Assembly (NCBI RefSeq): GCF_002192695.1
Contig: NZ_MTLG01000002.1
Coordinates: 1 to 64,000 of the forward strand
Length of the DNA stretch: 64,000 nt
Source: Achromobacter xylosoxidans
GTDB taxonomy: Bacteria; Pseudomonadota; Gammaproteobacteria; Burkholderiales; Burkholderiaceae_B
Direction of reading: 5' to 3'
The number at the start of each line of letters is the position of its first letter. Position 1 is the stretch's first letter. Of the stretch, positions 8,712 to 17,720 are shown in pieces. A program made the position numbers and the translations under genes. The notes under the pieces were generated by a model, which saw only the letters and a list, made by a program, of their open reading frames with translations, ran no database searches and was not told where the DNA came from.

Positions 8712-9389
8712 ATGACGATCAATTTGGCGCCGATGCAGCGGGAAAACATGACCGCCCGCATTTATCGTGAAATCAAGCAGAAGATCATGATGGGCGAGTT
8801 GCGCCCCGGCGACACCATCACCCTGCGCTCCATCACCGACACCCTGGGCGTCAGCCAGACTCCCGTGCGCGAAGCGCTGCTGCAGCTCGTCTCGGAGCGG
8901 GCGCTGACGCTCAGCCCCGGCAAGTCGGTCAAGGTACCCGAACTGACCGTGGCGCAACTGCAGGAGCTGCGCAGCATCCGCCTGGAACTTGAATGCTTTG
9001 CGGCGCGCCGCGCGGTCCCTCACGCCACGCCGGCGCTGATCGCCGAGTTGCGGGGCATACACGCCAGCCTGATGGCAAGCCGCCAACAGCAGCTCATGGC
9101 TCCCGTGCTGGCGCGCAATTTCGATTTCCACTTCGCGCTGTACGCCGCGGCGCAGATGCCTCACCTACTGTTCATGATCGAAAACCTGTGGGTGCAGACG
9201 GCGTCGTATCTGTCGTATCTGTACACCCCGCCCTTCCCGGTCCTGCCTGACGGGCATCCGCATGAGGGCATCATTGCGGGCCTGGAAACTGGCGATACGG
9301 AAGCCGTGGTGCGCGAAATTCGCCGCGACATCGAAGGCCACGGGGAATTCCTGATCCGCTATCTGACGGCAAACGGCCTGGTGAAGTAA
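8712..9389 (+). CDS. GntR family transcriptional regulator (FadR/FCD type)
   Basis: Regulator of 225 aa. The N-terminal winged helix-turn-helix covers about 13-76 and includes LRSITDTLGVSQTPVREAL. The rest is an all-helical FCD-like effector domain, with metal-ligand-type His residues in FDFHFALY and in the last third. It is transcribed away from the TPP-enzyme operon and is the probable local repressor, acting on the TTTTATAAAA repeats between them. The effector is probably the pathway substrate or an intermediate (inference). The gene ends 23 bp before the convergent XRE regulator. Confidence 0.93.
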   Translation: MTINLAPMQRENMTARIYREIKQKIMMGELRPGDTITLRSITDTLGVSQTPVREALLQLVSERALTLSPGKSVKVPELTVAQLQELRSIRLELECFAARRAVPHATPALIAELRGIHASLMASRQQQLMAPVLARNFDFHFALYAAAQMPHLLFMIENLWVQTASYLSYLYTPPFPVLPDGHPHEGIIAGLETGDTEAVVREIRRDIEGHGEFLIRYLTANGLVK

Positions 9390-9412
9390 ACGCGGCCTGA
9401 CTGGCTGACAGG

Positions 9413-10231
9413 CTACGCGCCCCCGCCCAACAGCATCACCAGCTTCAAATCCGGATGCGTCGCCAGCCGGAACGTGATCTGCTGGTAGGCCAGCTTGCCG
9501 CGGACCGGATGCTGGAATTCGCGCAGGCCGCCTTCGCGTTCCACCACCGCGTGGCGCGTCCACCAGTGGGCGAACACCGGGCTTTGCCGGTTCAGGCTGT
9601 CCAAGAGCGCCAGCACGGCCGGCTCGTCCAGGTGCGCGCCCGCGTCAGCGCGGAACTCCGCCACCACGCGGCGGGCGCGCTGGTCCCAGTCCACCACCAG
9701 CTCGCGCGCGGCGGGGTCCAGGAAGATGTAGCGCAGCAGATTCGGTTCGGCATCGCGCACCGGCCAGTTGTCGAACAGGTCGCGCAGCGGCTCGTTGTAG
9801 GCCAGCACGTTCCAGGCCCGGTCCAGCACATAAGCCGGAGCGTTGACCGCGTTCACGCATTCCTGCAACGGTCCCGGCGCGCCGGCGTCGTCGCGGCCGT
9901 GCTGCGGATCGGCACAGTCGGCCAGGTCGAACAGGTAGGCGCGTTCGGCGCGGGCCAGTTGCAGCACGCCCGCGATGCGCGACCAGACCGAAGGCGATAC
10001 CGACACTTCCCGCCCCTGTTCGATCCAGGTGTACCAGGTGACGCTGATGCCGCAAAGCTGGGCGACTTCCTCGCGCCGCAGCCCGGGAGTGCGGCGGCGC
10101 ATGCCGTCGGGCAGGCCGGCCATCTGGGGCGTGATGCGGGAGCGGGCGCTGCGCACGAATTCGCCCAGCGCCTGGCGGCGCAGGGGGGATCCTTCGTGAC
10201 CAGCGGCGCCGGTCTGGGGGGAAGTAGTCAT
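9413..10231 (-). CDS. XRE-type helix-turn-helix regulator with MmyB-like ligand domain
   Basis: Regulator of 272 aa. The N-terminal HTH around residues 20-80 contains LRREEVAQLCGISVTWYTWIEQ. A C-terminal MmyB-type domain starts around 110 with the characteristic NVLAYNEPLRDLF and later the HPVRGKLAYQQITF strand. Proteins of this class commonly control an adjacent divergent oxidoreductase or methyltransferase gene. Here a class I methyltransferase begins 116 bp away on the other strand and is the probable target. The ATG at 10231 gives the conserved N-terminus; the 36 residues encoded upstream (from 10339) have no family counterpart. Confidence 0.92.
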   Translation of the reverse strand: MTTSPQTGAAGHEGSPLRRQALGEFVRSARSRITPQMAGLPDGMRRRTPGLRREEVAQLCGISVTWYTWIEQGREVSVSPSVWSRIAGVLQLARAERAYLFDLADCADPQHGRDDAGAPGPLQECVNAVNAPAYVLDRAWNVLAYNEPLRDLFDNWPVRDAEPNLLRYIFLDPAARELVVDWDQRARRVVAEFRADAGAHLDEPAVLALLDSLNRQSPVFAHWWTRHAVVEREGGLREFQHPVRGKLAYQQITFRLATHPDLKLVMLLGGGA

Positions 10232-10347
10232 ACCAGGATGAGCAATGGACTTGTACGTGTATGGGTAGCCGCCTATCTTAGCGCCTGGGCCGCCGCTTCC
10301 CAACGCTTTCCGCCCCCCGTACCGGCCCCAGCCACCCAAGGATTCCC

Positions 10348-11118
10348 ATGACCGCCAGTACCCATGACGCCGCCGTCGACCGCCAATTCAGCCCGCGCGC
10401 GACCGCCTATCTGACCAGCGCCGTACACGCCCAGGGCGAAGACCTGCTGCAGATGGCCGGCATCGCCGTGCAGCACCCCGAAGCCCGGCTGCTGGACCTG
10501 GGCTGTGGCGGCGGCCACGTGAGCTTTCACGTGGCGCCGCAGGTCAAACACGTCACCGCCTACGACCTGTCGCAGCAGATGCTGGACGTGGTCGCCGGCG
10601 AGGCCGCCAAGCGCGGACTGGCCAATCTGGCCACCCGGCAGGGCAAGGCGGAATACCTGCCCTTCGCCGACGGCGAGTTCGACCTGGTGATGTCGCGCTA
10701 TTCCACCCACCACTGGCAAGACGCCGGACGCGGCCTGCGCGAAGCCTTCCGCGTCCTGAAGCCGGGCGGCATCGCCGTGTTCGCCGACGTGGTGTCGCCG
10801 GGCGAGCCGCTTTTGGACACCTGGCTGCAGACCATCGAAGTGCTGCGCGACACCTCGCACGTGCGCGACTACTCGGTCGCCGAGTGGACCCGCATGCTGA
10901 CCGAGGCCGGCTTCACGCTGCAGGGCCTGACGCCGCGCCGCCTGCCGCTGGAGTTCCAGTCCTGGGTTACGCGCATGCGCACCCCGGACACGCTGGTGGC
11001 GGCGCTGCGCCACATGTTCGGCATCGCGCCGGACGTGGTGCGCGCGCACTTCGAGGTGCAGGACGATGCATCCTTCACCAGCGACACGGCGACCATCGTG
11101 GTGAGGAAGCCGGGCTGA
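10348..11118 (+). CDS. Class I SAM-dependent methyltransferase (UbiE-like)
   Basis: Predicted 256-aa methyltransferase. Motif I is LLDLGCGGGHVSFHV (about 48-62), followed by the acidic strand VTAYDLS, motif II in FDLVMSRYSTHHW, and LKPGGIAVFADVV. These are the Methyltransf_11 / UbiE-COQ5 hallmarks. The true ubiE lies elsewhere in this window (51731-52507), so this paralogue probably methylates another small molecule. The substrate is unknown. It is divergent from the XRE regulator at 9413-10231, which may control it. Confidence 0.92.
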   Translation: MTASTHDAAVDRQFSPRATAYLTSAVHAQGEDLLQMAGIAVQHPEARLLDLGCGGGHVSFHVAPQVKHVTAYDLSQQMLDVVAGEAAKRGLANLATRQGKAEYLPFADGEFDLVMSRYSTHHWQDAGRGLREAFRVLKPGGIAVFADVVSPGEPLLDTWLQTIEVLRDTSHVRDYSVAEWTRMLTEAGFTLQGLTPRRLPLEFQSWVTRMRTPDTLVAALRHMFGIAPDVVRAHFEVQDDASFTSDTATIVVRKPG

Positions 11119-11211
11119 TTCCTGGAGCGGCGGCGGGACCTGCTCGACAGGGCCCGCTTCCCCCTGTATAGGTACGGGTTCGACAGAATCCCGCACAGGT
11201 AAGGAAGCGCC

Positions 11212-12687
11212 ATGTCCGATACGTCCAAACAGCCGTTGTCCGCCGCGTCCGCGGCGAACCTGACCGTCACCGAGGCCGCTGCGCTGATCCGGCAGGGCGG
11301 TCTCACCAGCCTCGCGCTGACCCAGGCCTGCCTGGACCGCATCGCGGCCCGCGAGGATCTCAACGCCTTCATCACCGTGGACCGCGAGGGCGCGCTGGCC
11401 CAGGCCCGCGCCCGCGACGCGGCCCGTGGCCAGGAAGACCAGGCCGCGCTGCCGCTGGCCGGCGTACCCATCGCCATCAAGGACAACATCCACGTCGCCG
11501 GCCTGCCCAACACGGCGGGCACGCCTGCATTGAAGAATTTCCGTCCGGCCGAGGACGCGCCGGTGGTGCGCCGCCTGCGCGAAGCGGGCGCCGTCATCGT
11601 GGGCAAGACCAATATGCACGAACTGGCGTTCGGCGTGTCGGGCTACAACATCGCCTTCCCGGGCCCCCATGGCGAGGGCACGCGCAACGCCTACGACGCC
11701 CGCCTGATCGCCGGCGGCTCGTCCTCGGGCAGCGGCGCGGCGGTCGGCGCGCGCCTGACGCCGGCCGCATTGGGCACGGACACGGGCGCCTCGGTACGCC
11801 TGCCGGCGGCGGTGAACGGCGCGGTGGGCTTTCGCCCTTCGGTGGGCCGTTACGACGGCGCGGGCATCACGCCGATCTCGCATACCCGCGACACGCCGGG
11901 ACCCATTGCCAACAGCATGGACGACATCGTGCTGCTGGACGCGGTGCTGACGGGCGACCGCCAGCCCTTGTCCGCCCTGCCGCTTACAGGCATGCGCCTG
12001 GGCCTGTGCGACTACTTCTGGAAGGATCTGGACCCGCAGGTACAGGCCGTCATGGATGCCGCGCTGGCCAAGCTGCGCGCGGCCGGCGTGCAACTGGTGG
12101 AGCTGGACATGCCAGGGTTGGAAGCCAGCAACGCCGCGGTCGGCATGCCGGTCTGCCTGTACGAACAGAAGAGCGACCTGACGGACTATCTCAGCCGCTA
12201 CCGCACCGGACTCAGTTTTGAACAGGTGGTGGCGCAGATCTCCAGCCCGGACGTCAAAGGGATCTTCGACGGCCTGATCGTGCCTGGCGTGCTGCCTCTA
12301 CCCACGGGCGAAGTGCTGCCGCTGCAGCCGCTTTATGAACGCGCCATGGCGACGCACCGCGACGAACTCATCGGCGTGTACCGCCGCGCATTCCAGGACC
12401 ATGCGCTGGACGGCCTGCTGTTTCCCACCGTTCCGATCCAGCCGATGGCGGCCACGCCCGAGGCCAGCAGCTTCGAGAGCTTCGGCCGCCTGGCGCACAA
12501 CGTCGATCCCGGCAGCAATGCCGGCTTGCCGGGGCTGAGCCTGCCCGCAGGCCTGTCCGCGGACGGGCTGCCGGTGGGATTGGAAGTCGACGGCTTGCCG
12601 GGCGCGGACCGCGAAGTGCTGGCGGTCGGGCTGGCGCTGGAAAGCGTGCTGGGGCGCTTGCAGGGGCCGGGACGTTCCGGCGGCTGA
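11212..12687 (+). CDS. Amidase signature family hydrolase (indoleacetamide-hydrolase-like)
   Basis: Predicted 491-aa amidase. The Ser-cisSer-Lys triad is visible: Lys90 in VPIAIKDNI, the serine-rich [10 protein letters not shown] loop at 168-177, and the nucleophile region DTGASVR with Ser194. The residue before the nucleophile is Ala where most members have Gly. The stretch [13 protein letters not shown] resembles amidases annotated as indoleacetamide or mandelamide hydrolases. It is unlikely to be GatA, because no gatB or gatC is adjacent. The gene stands alone, with an AAGGAAG ribosome site just upstream and a bidirectional terminator 16 bp after the stop. Confidence 0.92.
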   Translation: MSDTSKQPLSAASAANLTVTEAAALIRQGGLTSLALTQACLDRIAAREDLNAFITVDREGALAQARARDAARGQEDQAALPLAGVPIAIKDNIHVAGLPNTAGTPALKNFRPAEDAPVVRRLREAGAVIVGKTNMHELAFGVSGYNIAFPGPHGEGTRNAYDARLIAGGSSSGSGAAVGARLTPAALGTDTGASVRLPAAVNGAVGFRPSVGRYDGAGITPISHTRDTPGPIANSMDDIVLLDAVLTGDRQPLSALPLTGMRLGLCDYFWKDLDPQVQAVMDAALAKLRAAGVQLVELDMPGLEASNAAVGMPVCLYEQKSDLTDYLSRYRTGLSFEQVVAQISSPDVKGIFDGLIVPGVLPLPTGEVLPLQPLYERAMATHRDELIGVYRRAFQDHALDGLLFPTVPIQPMAATPEASSFESFGRLAHNVDPGSNAGLPGLSLPAGLSADGLPVGLEVDGLPGADREVLAVGLALESVLGRLQGPGRSGG

Positions 12688-12702
12688 GCCGCGCTTCATG
12701 CC

Positions 12703-12743
12703 AAAAAAATCGCCAGCCGGTTTCACAGGCTGGCGATTTTTTT
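12703..12743. terminator. Bidirectional rho-independent terminator
   Basis: The arms AAAAAAATCGCCAGCC (12703-12718) and GGCTGGCGATTTTTTT pair perfectly around a 9-nt loop. A-run and T-run lie on both sides, so the hairpin can stop transcription from the amidase (+) and from the convergent PsiF-repeat gene (-). Confidence 0.92.
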
Positions 12744-12768
12744 CGCGAGATGACGCGCTGCGCCGGCA

Positions 12769-13104
12769 CTAGCCTTTCAGGCAGGTGCTCATGAAGGTCT
12801 TGCGCTTGTCGCCGGTCAGTTGCTGCGAGGTGGCCTTGGCGTTGCAGTCCTTCATCTTCTGCTGCTGCGGCGTGAGTTCCTTGGCGGGCGCGGCGGTTTC
12901 GCCCTTCAGGCAGCTGCTCATATAGGTCTTGCGGTCGTCGCCCTTCTTGCCTTCCGCGGACTTGTTGCAGTCGGCCATGCGCTGCTGCTGCGGCGTGGGC
13001 GTCTTGGCGGTGGCGGGAGCCGCGGGCGTCTGGGCAAGGGCTGCGCCGGCGAAACAAGCGGTCAACAGAAAGGCCGAGGCCAACTGGCTGGTACGGGAAA
13101 GCAT
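12769..13104 (-). CDS. PsiF repeat-containing exported protein
   Basis: Small protein of 111 aa with an N-terminal signal peptide (MLSRTSQLASAFLLTACFAG, cleavage near AALA-Q). Two PsiF repeats follow, each with the pattern PQQQ-M-DCN-A...DRKT(Y/F)MS-CLKG (about 37-69 and 77-111). PsiF was named as a phosphate-starvation-inducible protein in E. coli; its biochemical role is unknown. Paired cysteines in each repeat could form periplasmic disulfides. The start is the ATG at 13104 with GGAGG just upstream. It is convergent with the amidase and shares its terminator. Confidence 0.9.
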   Translation of the reverse strand: MLSRTSQLASAFLLTACFAGAALAQTPAAPATAKTPTPQQQRMADCNKSAEGKKGDDRKTYMSSCLKGETAAPAKELTPQQQKMKDCNAKATSQQLTGDKRKTFMSTCLKG

Positions 13105-13466
13105 GGGTTCCTCCCTTGGCGCCCGCGCGCCTGGATTCAGTCGCAAAGGCGGGCCGCACGATCCGCCGGCCCAATCGCCGGCCCGGTCATGATCGAACAA
13201 TCCCGGACCCTGCGCAAGAGTATGGAAAGTCAAGAATCGCCAAGGCCTTACATGCCCCTGAAGCCGCGGGCGTCTTCGCCCTTGGACACGCCATCCACGC
13301 AGGCGAATTTGCGACCAATCCAAGCACCCTGTTACCCATTCATCCCTTTGCCCCGTTGTGTACAGGACGGGAAAGGTGTGAGATAAGCATGCCCCCAGAC
13401 GTAGAGGAGGCAATGACCGCCCTGCGGGCCCAAACGGCGCCCGACTCCGCGGCTGCACAGGAGACC
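13105..13466. other. Non-coding divergent interval between PsiF-repeat and FxLYD-like genes
   Basis: This 362-bp interval carries the promoters of both flanking genes. It has a tandem CGCCGGCC (13164-13171 and 13176-13183) and weak ATG starts at 13389 and 13413 that would only extend the downstream gene. No RNA gene or regulator site is recognisable. Confidence 0.6.
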
Positions 13467-13808
13467 ATGATGAGACTTGCCCTTGCTTGGTTCGCGCTGC
13501 TCGCCGGCCTGTCCGGCGCCGCCGGCGCGCAGAGCCTGGTCTACGGCGTCACGCTGGGCAACGTCCAGGCCGTGCGCGACGTCAACCAGAACGTGTCGGC
13601 CATCACCGGGCTGCTATCCAACCAATCGGCGCGGCACATCAACAGCGCCATGCTGACCTTCGTGCTGTACGACGCGCAGAACCGCGAGGTCGGCCGGGTG
13701 CGCGACGACGTCGTCGGCCCCCTGGCGCCCGGCCAGATCAAGCAGATCCGGGCCGTCACGCCGCTGCAATTCACCCGCGTCACCGCGCTGGACGTCGACG
13801 CCCGCTAG
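13467..13808 (+). CDS. Small exported FxLYD-like domain protein
   Basis: Predicted 113-aa secreted protein. The signal peptide MMRLALAWFALLAGLSGAAG is followed by one beta-rich domain. Its pattern ITGLLSNQSARHINSAMLTFVLYDAQNREVG, split here by strands, is that of FxLYD domains, which are found in extracellular proteins of unclear role. The start at 13467 (or 13470) behind AGGAG gives a proper signal peptide. In-frame ATGs at 13389 and 13413, the latter with GAGGAGG, are alternatives. The gene is monocistronic and followed by a hairpin at 13848. Confidence 0.8.
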   Translation: MMRLALAWFALLAGLSGAAGAQSLVYGVTLGNVQAVRDVNQNVSAITGLLSNQSARHINSAMLTFVLYDAQNREVGRVRDDVVGPLAPGQIKQIRAVTPLQFTRVTALDVDAR

Positions 13809-13847
13809 GCGCCCGCTAAGCGCCCATTACCGCCCGCCAGCCAGAAA

Positions 13848-13870
13848 AAACCCTGATTACCTCAGGGTTT
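13848..13870 (+). terminator. Hairpin terminator after FxLYD-like gene
   Basis: AAACCCTGA and TCAGGGTTT pair around TTACC, 40 bp after the stop. The T-run on the + strand is short (3) and a 6-A run precedes the stem, so it would work better on the minus strand. Confidence 0.55.
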
Positions 13871-13924
13871 AGACAGCATGGCGCAAGGTCAAGTATGGGA
13901 AAATTCAGCTTGTCGACTCAATAA

Positions 13925-13949
13925 AAGGGGCTTCCACACGAAGCCCCTT
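13925..13949 (+). other. Hairpin in carbonic anhydrase leader
   Basis: AAGGGGCTT (13925-13933) and AAGCCCCTT (13941-13949) form a perfect 9-bp stem with a 7-nt loop, 56 bp before the carbonic anhydrase start. It may be a second terminator for the upstream gene or a structured 5' leader. There is no clean T-run. Confidence 0.45.
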
Positions 13950-14005
13950 GTTGCGTGCGCCGACGCGCCAGCACGCCTGGCTTCAGCTACGAGGAAGAAA
14001 AGATC

Positions 14006-14659
14006 ATGTTTCCAAAAAGACTCACCGAAGGCTATCAATCTTTCCTGGGGGGCCGTTTCCCTTCGGAAAGCAGCCGATACCAAAAGCTGGCCGAATCGGG
14101 GCAAAACCCGGAAATCCTGATCATCGGGTGCTGCGATTCGCGCGTGTCGCCTGAAGTCATCTTCGACGCCGGCCCCGGCGAGATGTTCGTCGTGCGCAAC
14201 GTCGCGAACCTGGTCCCGCCCTGTGAGCCCGACTCGGAATCCTCGTACCACGGCACCAGCGCCGCGATCGAATTCGCGGTCAACGGCCTGAACGTCAAGC
14301 ACATCGTGGTGCTGGGCCACGCTTCCTGCGGCGGCATCCGCTCCTTCTTCGACGATGCCAAGCCCCTGAGCAAGGGCGATTTCATCGGCAAGTGGATGTC
14401 GCAGATCGAACCCGTGGCCGAACGCCTGGGCCCCGGCACCGGCGACCGCCAGGCCAACCTGAAGCGGCTGGAACTGGCCGTGGTCGAGCACAGCCTGAAC
14501 AACCTGATGACCTTCCCGTCCATCCGCCGCCGCGTGGAAAAGGGCGAGCTGGAATTGCACGGCACCTACTTCGGCGTGGCCACCGGCCTGCTGTACCTGC
14601 GCGACCCCGCCACCGGCGAATTCAATCCCTGCCTCGATGCGCCCGCGGCCGCAGCCTGA
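14006..14659 (+). CDS. Beta-class carbonic anhydrase
   Basis: Zinc enzyme of 217 aa that interconverts CO2 and bicarbonate. Zinc ligands and the dyad are in place: Cys42-x-Asp44-Ser-Arg46 in the CCDSRVSP motif, and His105 with Cys108 in GHASCGG. Length and motif spacing fit the bacterial cytoplasmic beta class. The ATG at 14006 follows GAGGAAG; an in-frame ATG at 13955 would add 17 non-conserved residues. It is convergent with the GntR gene 20 bp downstream. Confidence 0.95.
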   Translation: MFPKRLTEGYQSFLGGRFPSESSRYQKLAESGQNPEILIIGCCDSRVSPEVIFDAGPGEMFVVRNVANLVPPCEPDSESSYHGTSAAIEFAVNGLNVKHIVVLGHASCGGIRSFFDDAKPLSKGDFIGKWMSQIEPVAERLGPGTGDRQANLKRLELAVVEHSLNNLMTFPSIRRRVEKGELELHGTYFGVATGLLYLRDPATGEFNPCLDAPAAAA

Positions 14660-14679
14660 GGCTGGACCGCAGGCGTGCC

Positions 14680-15357
14680 TTACACCCGGTACGCCTGCGC
14701 CAGCCTTTCGTAGTTGTTCTTCAGGATGATGCCCGCGTAATACACGTGTTCGCGCATCAGATCCTCGGCCCGCGCACCGTCGCGGGCGATGATCGCACTG
14801 ACGATGCGGTGATGGTCGTCATGCGATCGCAGGATGATCCCGTGGTCTTCCCACAGGATGATCCGGTCCGAGGCGTAGGGGATGGCCTGCGCCTGCGTCG
14901 CGAAGCGCCGCACCCAGGGGTTGCCCGCCGCTTCCAGGATGCCGTTGTGCAGCGTGATGTTCACCTGCTGGTACGGCAGATGGTCCTCGGCCAGCAAGAC
15001 GCCCTTGCCCAGGATCCTATCCCCTTCGTCCAGGCAGTTCTTCAGCACCGCGACGGCATCGTTCGATAGCCCGCGCAGGGCTGCCTGGCGACAGGCCAGC
15101 CCTTCCAGCGCCGCGCGCACCTCATAGGCCGCCACGATTTCGCCGAGGTCATAAGCGCGCACCGTGTAGCCGCGCTTGGGCAGATGTTCCAGCAAGCCCT
15201 CGTTGCCCAGCGTCGCCAGCGCCGCGCGCACCGGCGTGCGCGACACCCCCAGCTTCTCCGCCAACGGGATTTCTTCCAGGCGGGCGCCCGGGCTGAACTT
15301 GCCGTGCAGCACCCAGTCCCGCAGCGTGTCGGTAACGTGTTGAGATAGCGTGTCCAT
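14680..15357 (-). CDS. GntR family transcriptional regulator (FCD type) of the 15.5-25 kb operon
   Basis: Regulator of 225 aa. The winged HTH at about 5-70 includes IPLAEKLGVSRTPVRAAL, and an FCD effector domain follows with the helix ending in H...HHRIVSAI typical of metal-binding FCD folds. The start was set at the ATG at 15357. It is divergent from the SDR/ABC-transporter operon at 15562 and is the obvious candidate regulator. Two TGTATACA palindromes in the shared intergenic region, one 9 bp from this start codon, suggest both autoregulation and control of the operon. Confidence 0.92.
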   Translation of the reverse strand: MDTLSQHVTDTLRDWVLHGKFSPGARLEEIPLAEKLGVSRTPVRAALATLGNEGLLEHLPKRGYTVRAYDLGEIVAAYEVRAALEGLACRQAALRGLSNDAVAVLKNCLDEGDRILGKGVLLAEDHLPYQQVNITLHNGILEAAGNPWVRRFATQAQAIPYASDRIILWEDHGIILRSHDDHHRIVSAIIARDGARAEDLMREHVYYAGIILKNNYERLAQAYRV

Positions 15358-15365
15358 AGCCGCAT

Positions 15366-15373
15366 TGTATACA
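15366..15373. promoter_or_regulatory. TGTATACA palindrome, candidate GntR operator 1
   Basis: A perfect 8-bp palindrome within TTGTATACATG, immediately upstream of the GntR start. A partial repeat, AATACAT, follows at about 15380. FCD-type GntR proteins often bind TGTATACA-like sites (family knowledge). The match to this regulator is inferred. Confidence 0.55.
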
Positions 15374-15484
15374 TGAAGAATACATAGGGTGCCAGATGCA
15401 TCGTTGAATTTCGGAACATCTCCGTAAAACACGATGTAAATCAAGCAGAACTCCGGGTAAGCCCCTATACCTGCCACTCATCCA

Positions 15485-15492
15485 TGTATACA
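15485..15492. promoter_or_regulatory. TGTATACA palindrome, candidate GntR operator 2
   Basis: The same 8-bp core as at 15366, here in the perfect 10-bp palindrome ATGTATACAT (15484-15493), 69 bp upstream of the operon's first start codon. The two copies are centred 119 bp apart. Confidence 0.55.
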
Positions 15493-15561
15493 TAATCGCA
15501 AAAAATTCAAACCAGCGGCCATGTCCCACCCTAGGCGGACGGCACGCTACCAGGAGACAGC

Positions 15562-16356
15562 ATGTCCAATGTATCCACGCCGGCCGGCACGGGTCCGGCT
15601 CCCCGCCTTGCGCTCGTCACGGGCGGCGGCGGCGGCATAGGCGCCCGCGTCTGCCATGAACTGGCCAGCGCCGGATTCCGCGTCGTGGTCTCGGACGTCG
15701 ACGCCGGGCGCGCCCGCCGCGTGGCCGACGAGCTGGGTGCGCCGCACGCCTCGCATGCCTTCGACGTCAGCGACGAGAGCTCGGTCGAGAACGCGTTCGA
15801 GCAGATCGAAGCACGGCACGGCCCCATCGCCGTGCTCGTCAGCGCCGCTGGGCTGCTGCTGTTCCAGGAAGACGGCGAACGTCCGCTCATCAAGGACACC
15901 TCGCTGGACATCTGGGAACGCAGCTTCGCCGTCAACGCCCGCGGCGTGTTCCTGTGCGGCCGCGCCTACCTGCGCCGGCGCGAGGCCGCACCGCTGGCGC
16001 ACGGCCGCATCGTCACGTTCACCTCTGTCGCGGCGCAGCTGGGCGGCTACCGCTCCAGCGCCTCGTACATCGCTGCCAAGTCCGCGGTGCTGGGCCTGAC
16101 CAAGGCCATGGCACGCGAATCCGCCCACCTGGGCGTCACGGTCAACGGCATCGCGCCGGGCCTCATCGACACCGACATGCTGCGCAGCACCGTCACCAGC
16201 AGCGGCGCGCTGGCTGCCGCCGCGCAAGCCATTCCGCTGGGCCGCATCGGCACCGCGGACGAGGTGGCCGCCGCCGTGCGCTTCCTGGCATCCGAGGAAG
16301 CCGGCTACATCACCGGCAGCGTCATCGACGTCAACGGCGGCTACCGCATGCAGTAA
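15562..16356 (+). CDS. Short-chain dehydrogenase/reductase, first gene of catabolic operon
   Basis: Classical SDR of 264 aa. TGGGGGIG lies at about 20-27. SAAG replaces the usual NNAG. The catalytic Ser is followed by YIAAK, and the C-terminal ITGSVIDVNGGYRMQ is conserved. An Asp in VVVSDVD at the end of strand 2 favours NAD(H) (family rule). It leads a co-directional set of ten genes and lies directly opposite the GntR regulator. It probably oxidises an alcohol or beta-hydroxy intermediate of the imported compound; the substrate is unknown. Confidence 0.92.
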   Translation: MSNVSTPAGTGPAPRLALVTGGGGGIGARVCHELASAGFRVVVSDVDAGRARRVADELGAPHASHAFDVSDESSVENAFEQIEARHGPIAVLVSAAGLLLFQEDGERPLIKDTSLDIWERSFAVNARGVFLCGRAYLRRREAAPLAHGRIVTFTSVAAQLGGYRSSASYIAAKSAVLGLTKAMARESAHLGVTVNGIAPGLIDTDMLRSTVTSSGALAAAAQAIPLGRIGTADEVAAAVRFLASEEAGYITGSVIDVNGGYRMQ

Positions 16357-16438
16357 GGCATTCCGGCGGCCAGGCCGGCAACGCAGCAAAGCGCCATCCA
16401 CAAACAAAGGCGCGCACCAAAGAAAACGGGAGACAAAG

Positions 16439-17653
16439 ATGAAGAAAAGCAGTCGCTACGCAGCCGCCGCCGCGCTATGCGCATGGGCGCTGAGCACGGG
16501 CGCGCAGGCGCAGCAGGAGCCGGGCATCACCGACAAGACCATCAAGATCGGCCTCTTCGCGCCCTTGTCCGGCAGCGGCATGGCGTATGGCTTTGACGTG
16601 CTGAACGCCGCCAAGATGTGGTACGCCAAGGTCAACAAGGAAGGCGGCGTGCACGGCCGCCAGATCGAGCTGGTGATCGAGGACGACCGCTGCAACGCCA
16701 ATGACCTGGTCGCCGCGGTGAAGAAGCTGAACGAGCAGGACAAGGTGTTCCTGCTGAACGGGGGCTCCTGCTCCGCCGCGGTAGTGGCCTCGCGCGAATA
16801 CATCGAGCGCGAAAAGGTGCCGCTGGTCATGCTCAACGCCTCGGGCGACGGCGCGCTCTATCCGCCCTCCAAGTACATCTATGGCGCCTTCTCCATCTCC
16901 CAGCACGCGGTGGGCGGCTCGATGGTGCAGTTCGCCGCCGAACAGCTCAAGGCCAAGAAGATCGGCTACATCAACCATGACGACGCCTACGGCGGCTGGA
17001 ACCTGGAGGCCGCGCAGGCCCAGATCAAGCAGCTGGGCGACGCCACGCTGCAAGTCCAGTCGGTGAACCCGAACATCACCGACGTCACCGCGCCCATGCT
17101 GAAGATCCGCGCGGCCAATGCCGACGTGCTGCTGCTGACCACCTATGCCCGCCCCGCCGCGCTCATCATCAAGAAGGCGCAGGAGCTGGGCTGGAACAAG
17201 CCCATCGTGCTGGCGGTGAACGGCACGGCAGACCTGAAGCAGCTGGTGGAGAACGTGGGCAACAAGGACGCCTTCAAGAACGTCTACATCCAGGAAGTGC
17301 TGTCCGACGTGCCCGGCGGCGCCAAGCTGACCTGGATCTACGACATGTACAAGCAGGCCTACCCCGACCTGGCCGCCAAGCCGGGCCACCCGCAGACCTA
17401 CATGCCTTATGGCCTGCCGCCGGCGATGGCGGTGGTCAACGCGCTCAAGGCCGCCGGTCCCCAGCCCACCCGCGAAAAAGTGCTGCAAGCGCTGGAAACC
17501 ATGAAGTTCGACTCCGGCGTCATGGCCGGTCCGATCGAGTTCGGCCCGAACGACCGCGCAGCCCAGGAGTCCGCCATCTACATCAAGTTCGACGGCACCA
17601 ACATGTCGCTCGTGCCCGGCGCCTTCAAGAGCGTCTGGCAGTACCAGAAGTAA
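16439..17653 (+). CDS. Branched-chain-type ABC transporter periplasmic binding protein
   Basis: Solute-binding protein of 404 aa (LivJ/LivK, Peripla_BP_6 type). The signal peptide has its cleavage site near AQA (residues 1-25), then ITDKTIKIGLFAPLSG, the usual first strand of the family. The Leu/Ile/Val-BP fold is also used for aromatic acids, amides, urea and other ligands, so the name does not fix the substrate. It is the first of five consecutive genes that make a complete importer (binding protein, two permeases, two ATPases). Confidence 0.94.
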   Translation: MKKSSRYAAAAALCAWALSTGAQAQQEPGITDKTIKIGLFAPLSGSGMAYGFDVLNAAKMWYAKVNKEGGVHGRQIELVIEDDRCNANDLVAAVKKLNEQDKVFLLNGGSCSAAVVASREYIEREKVPLVMLNASGDGALYPPSKYIYGAFSISQHAVGGSMVQFAAEQLKAKKIGYINHDDAYGGWNLEAAQAQIKQLGDATLQVQSVNPNITDVTAPMLKIRAANADVLLLTTYARPAALIIKKAQELGWNKPIVLAVNGTADLKQLVENVGNKDAFKNVYIQEVLSDVPGGAKLTWIYDMYKQAYPDLAAKPGHPQTYMPYGLPPAMAVVNALKAAGPQPTREKVLQALETMKFDSGVMAGPIEFGPNDRAAQESAIYIKFDGTNMSLVPGAFKSVWQYQK

Positions 17654-17720
17654 ACCAGCGGCCCGCCATGGGCCTGGCCCGCGCGCTGGCGCAGCAGCGT
17701 GCGGGCTGCCGGAGAACATC

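Noticed and set aside
13164-13183. Tandem CGCCGGCC as an operator
   Set aside because: The words are short and GC-only, and are expected by chance in this composition.
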